Of a DNA stretch of 22,956 nt, positions 22,937 through 22,956 are shown in pieces (the stretch's first letter is position 1; each line of letters opens with the position of its first letter). The DNA is from an uncultured Mycoplasmatota bacterium (lineage in GTDB: Bacteria; Bacillota_I; Bacilli_A; RF39; UBA660). The notes below the pieces were generated by a model. The model had not been told where the DNA came from and ran no database searches. It saw nothing but the letters and a program-made list of their open reading frames with translations. The stretch is taken from positions 1 to 22,956 of the forward strand of contig URLV01000018.1 in assembly GCA_900548725.1 (NCBI GenBank), read 5' to 3'. Made by a program: the position numbers and the translations under genes.

Positions 22937-22956
22937 TTGTTTATGTCCTGCCTTTT

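Noticed and set aside
1..22956. CRISPR array, insertion sequence, prophage or tRNA genes
   Set aside because: No regularly spaced repeats, transposase or integrase motifs, or cloverleaf-like segments were seen in the gaps.

Overview
This is a roughly 23 kb stretch of a very AT-rich bacterial chromosome. It looks like a low-GC Gram-positive organism (Bacillota, Bacilli/Mollicutes side), probably an uncultivated host-associated lineage. The evidence is the gene content: a PrsA-type foldase, an LTA-synthase-like enzyme, CdaA/CdaR, a rimP-nusA-rnpM-infB cluster, a DUF3048 protein and a 6S RNA directly before tcdA. Shine-Dalgarno sites are good, AT-rich synonymous codons dominate, and all 23 stop codons I could read are TAA (17) or TAG (6), never TGA. 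I see no insertion sequence, prophage, CRISPR array or tRNA/rRNA gene. This is core chromosome rather than an island. The exact lineage is inference.

Layout. 1-51 is the tail of a forward gene. 89-1096 (reverse) is prsA, divergent from two tiny YjcZ-like membrane peptides (1223-1469). 1537-3291 is a HerA-like ATPase, followed by a short gene-free stretch with an 11-bp tandem repeat. 3472-3660 (reverse) is rpmB. 3916-6768 is a DnaE polymerase, convergent with a small unrecognised protein (6778-7239) that looks like an AAA-type domain without its P-loop. 7338-9236 is an LTA-synthase-like membrane enzyme, convergent with rpsD (9254-9856), which has a structured leader. A degenerate sigma-factor-like gene (10107-11027) lies divergent to rpsD. 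Then come the nus cluster (rimP, nusA, rnpM, infB; 11102-14890), a DUF3048 protein with a small membrane protein (14957-16319), cdaA-cdaR (16391-18557), a pilin-like protein, gpmI and a phosphohexomutase (18617-21958), 6S RNA (about 22010-22177) and tcdA (22198-22869).

How it works together. The window mixes translation and transcription machinery (L28, S4, NusA, RimP, IF2, RnpM, 6S RNA, t6A modification), replication and DNA translocation (DnaE, HerA-like), cell envelope (PrsA, LTA-synthase-like, DUF3048, CdaA/CdaR, possibly the phosphohexomutase) and glycolysis (GpmI). Most units are short and bounded by clear hairpin/T-run terminators. Several promoters share a TGn-TATAAT extended -10 with a poor -35, while the ribosomal-protein promoters have good -35 boxes. 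The most interesting points are the sigma-like protein whose promoter shares an inverted repeat with the rpsD promoter, a RimP that has lost its C-terminal domain, the P-loop-less AAA-like protein, the paired micropeptides with atypical codons, and the DnaE with an eroded PHP domain.
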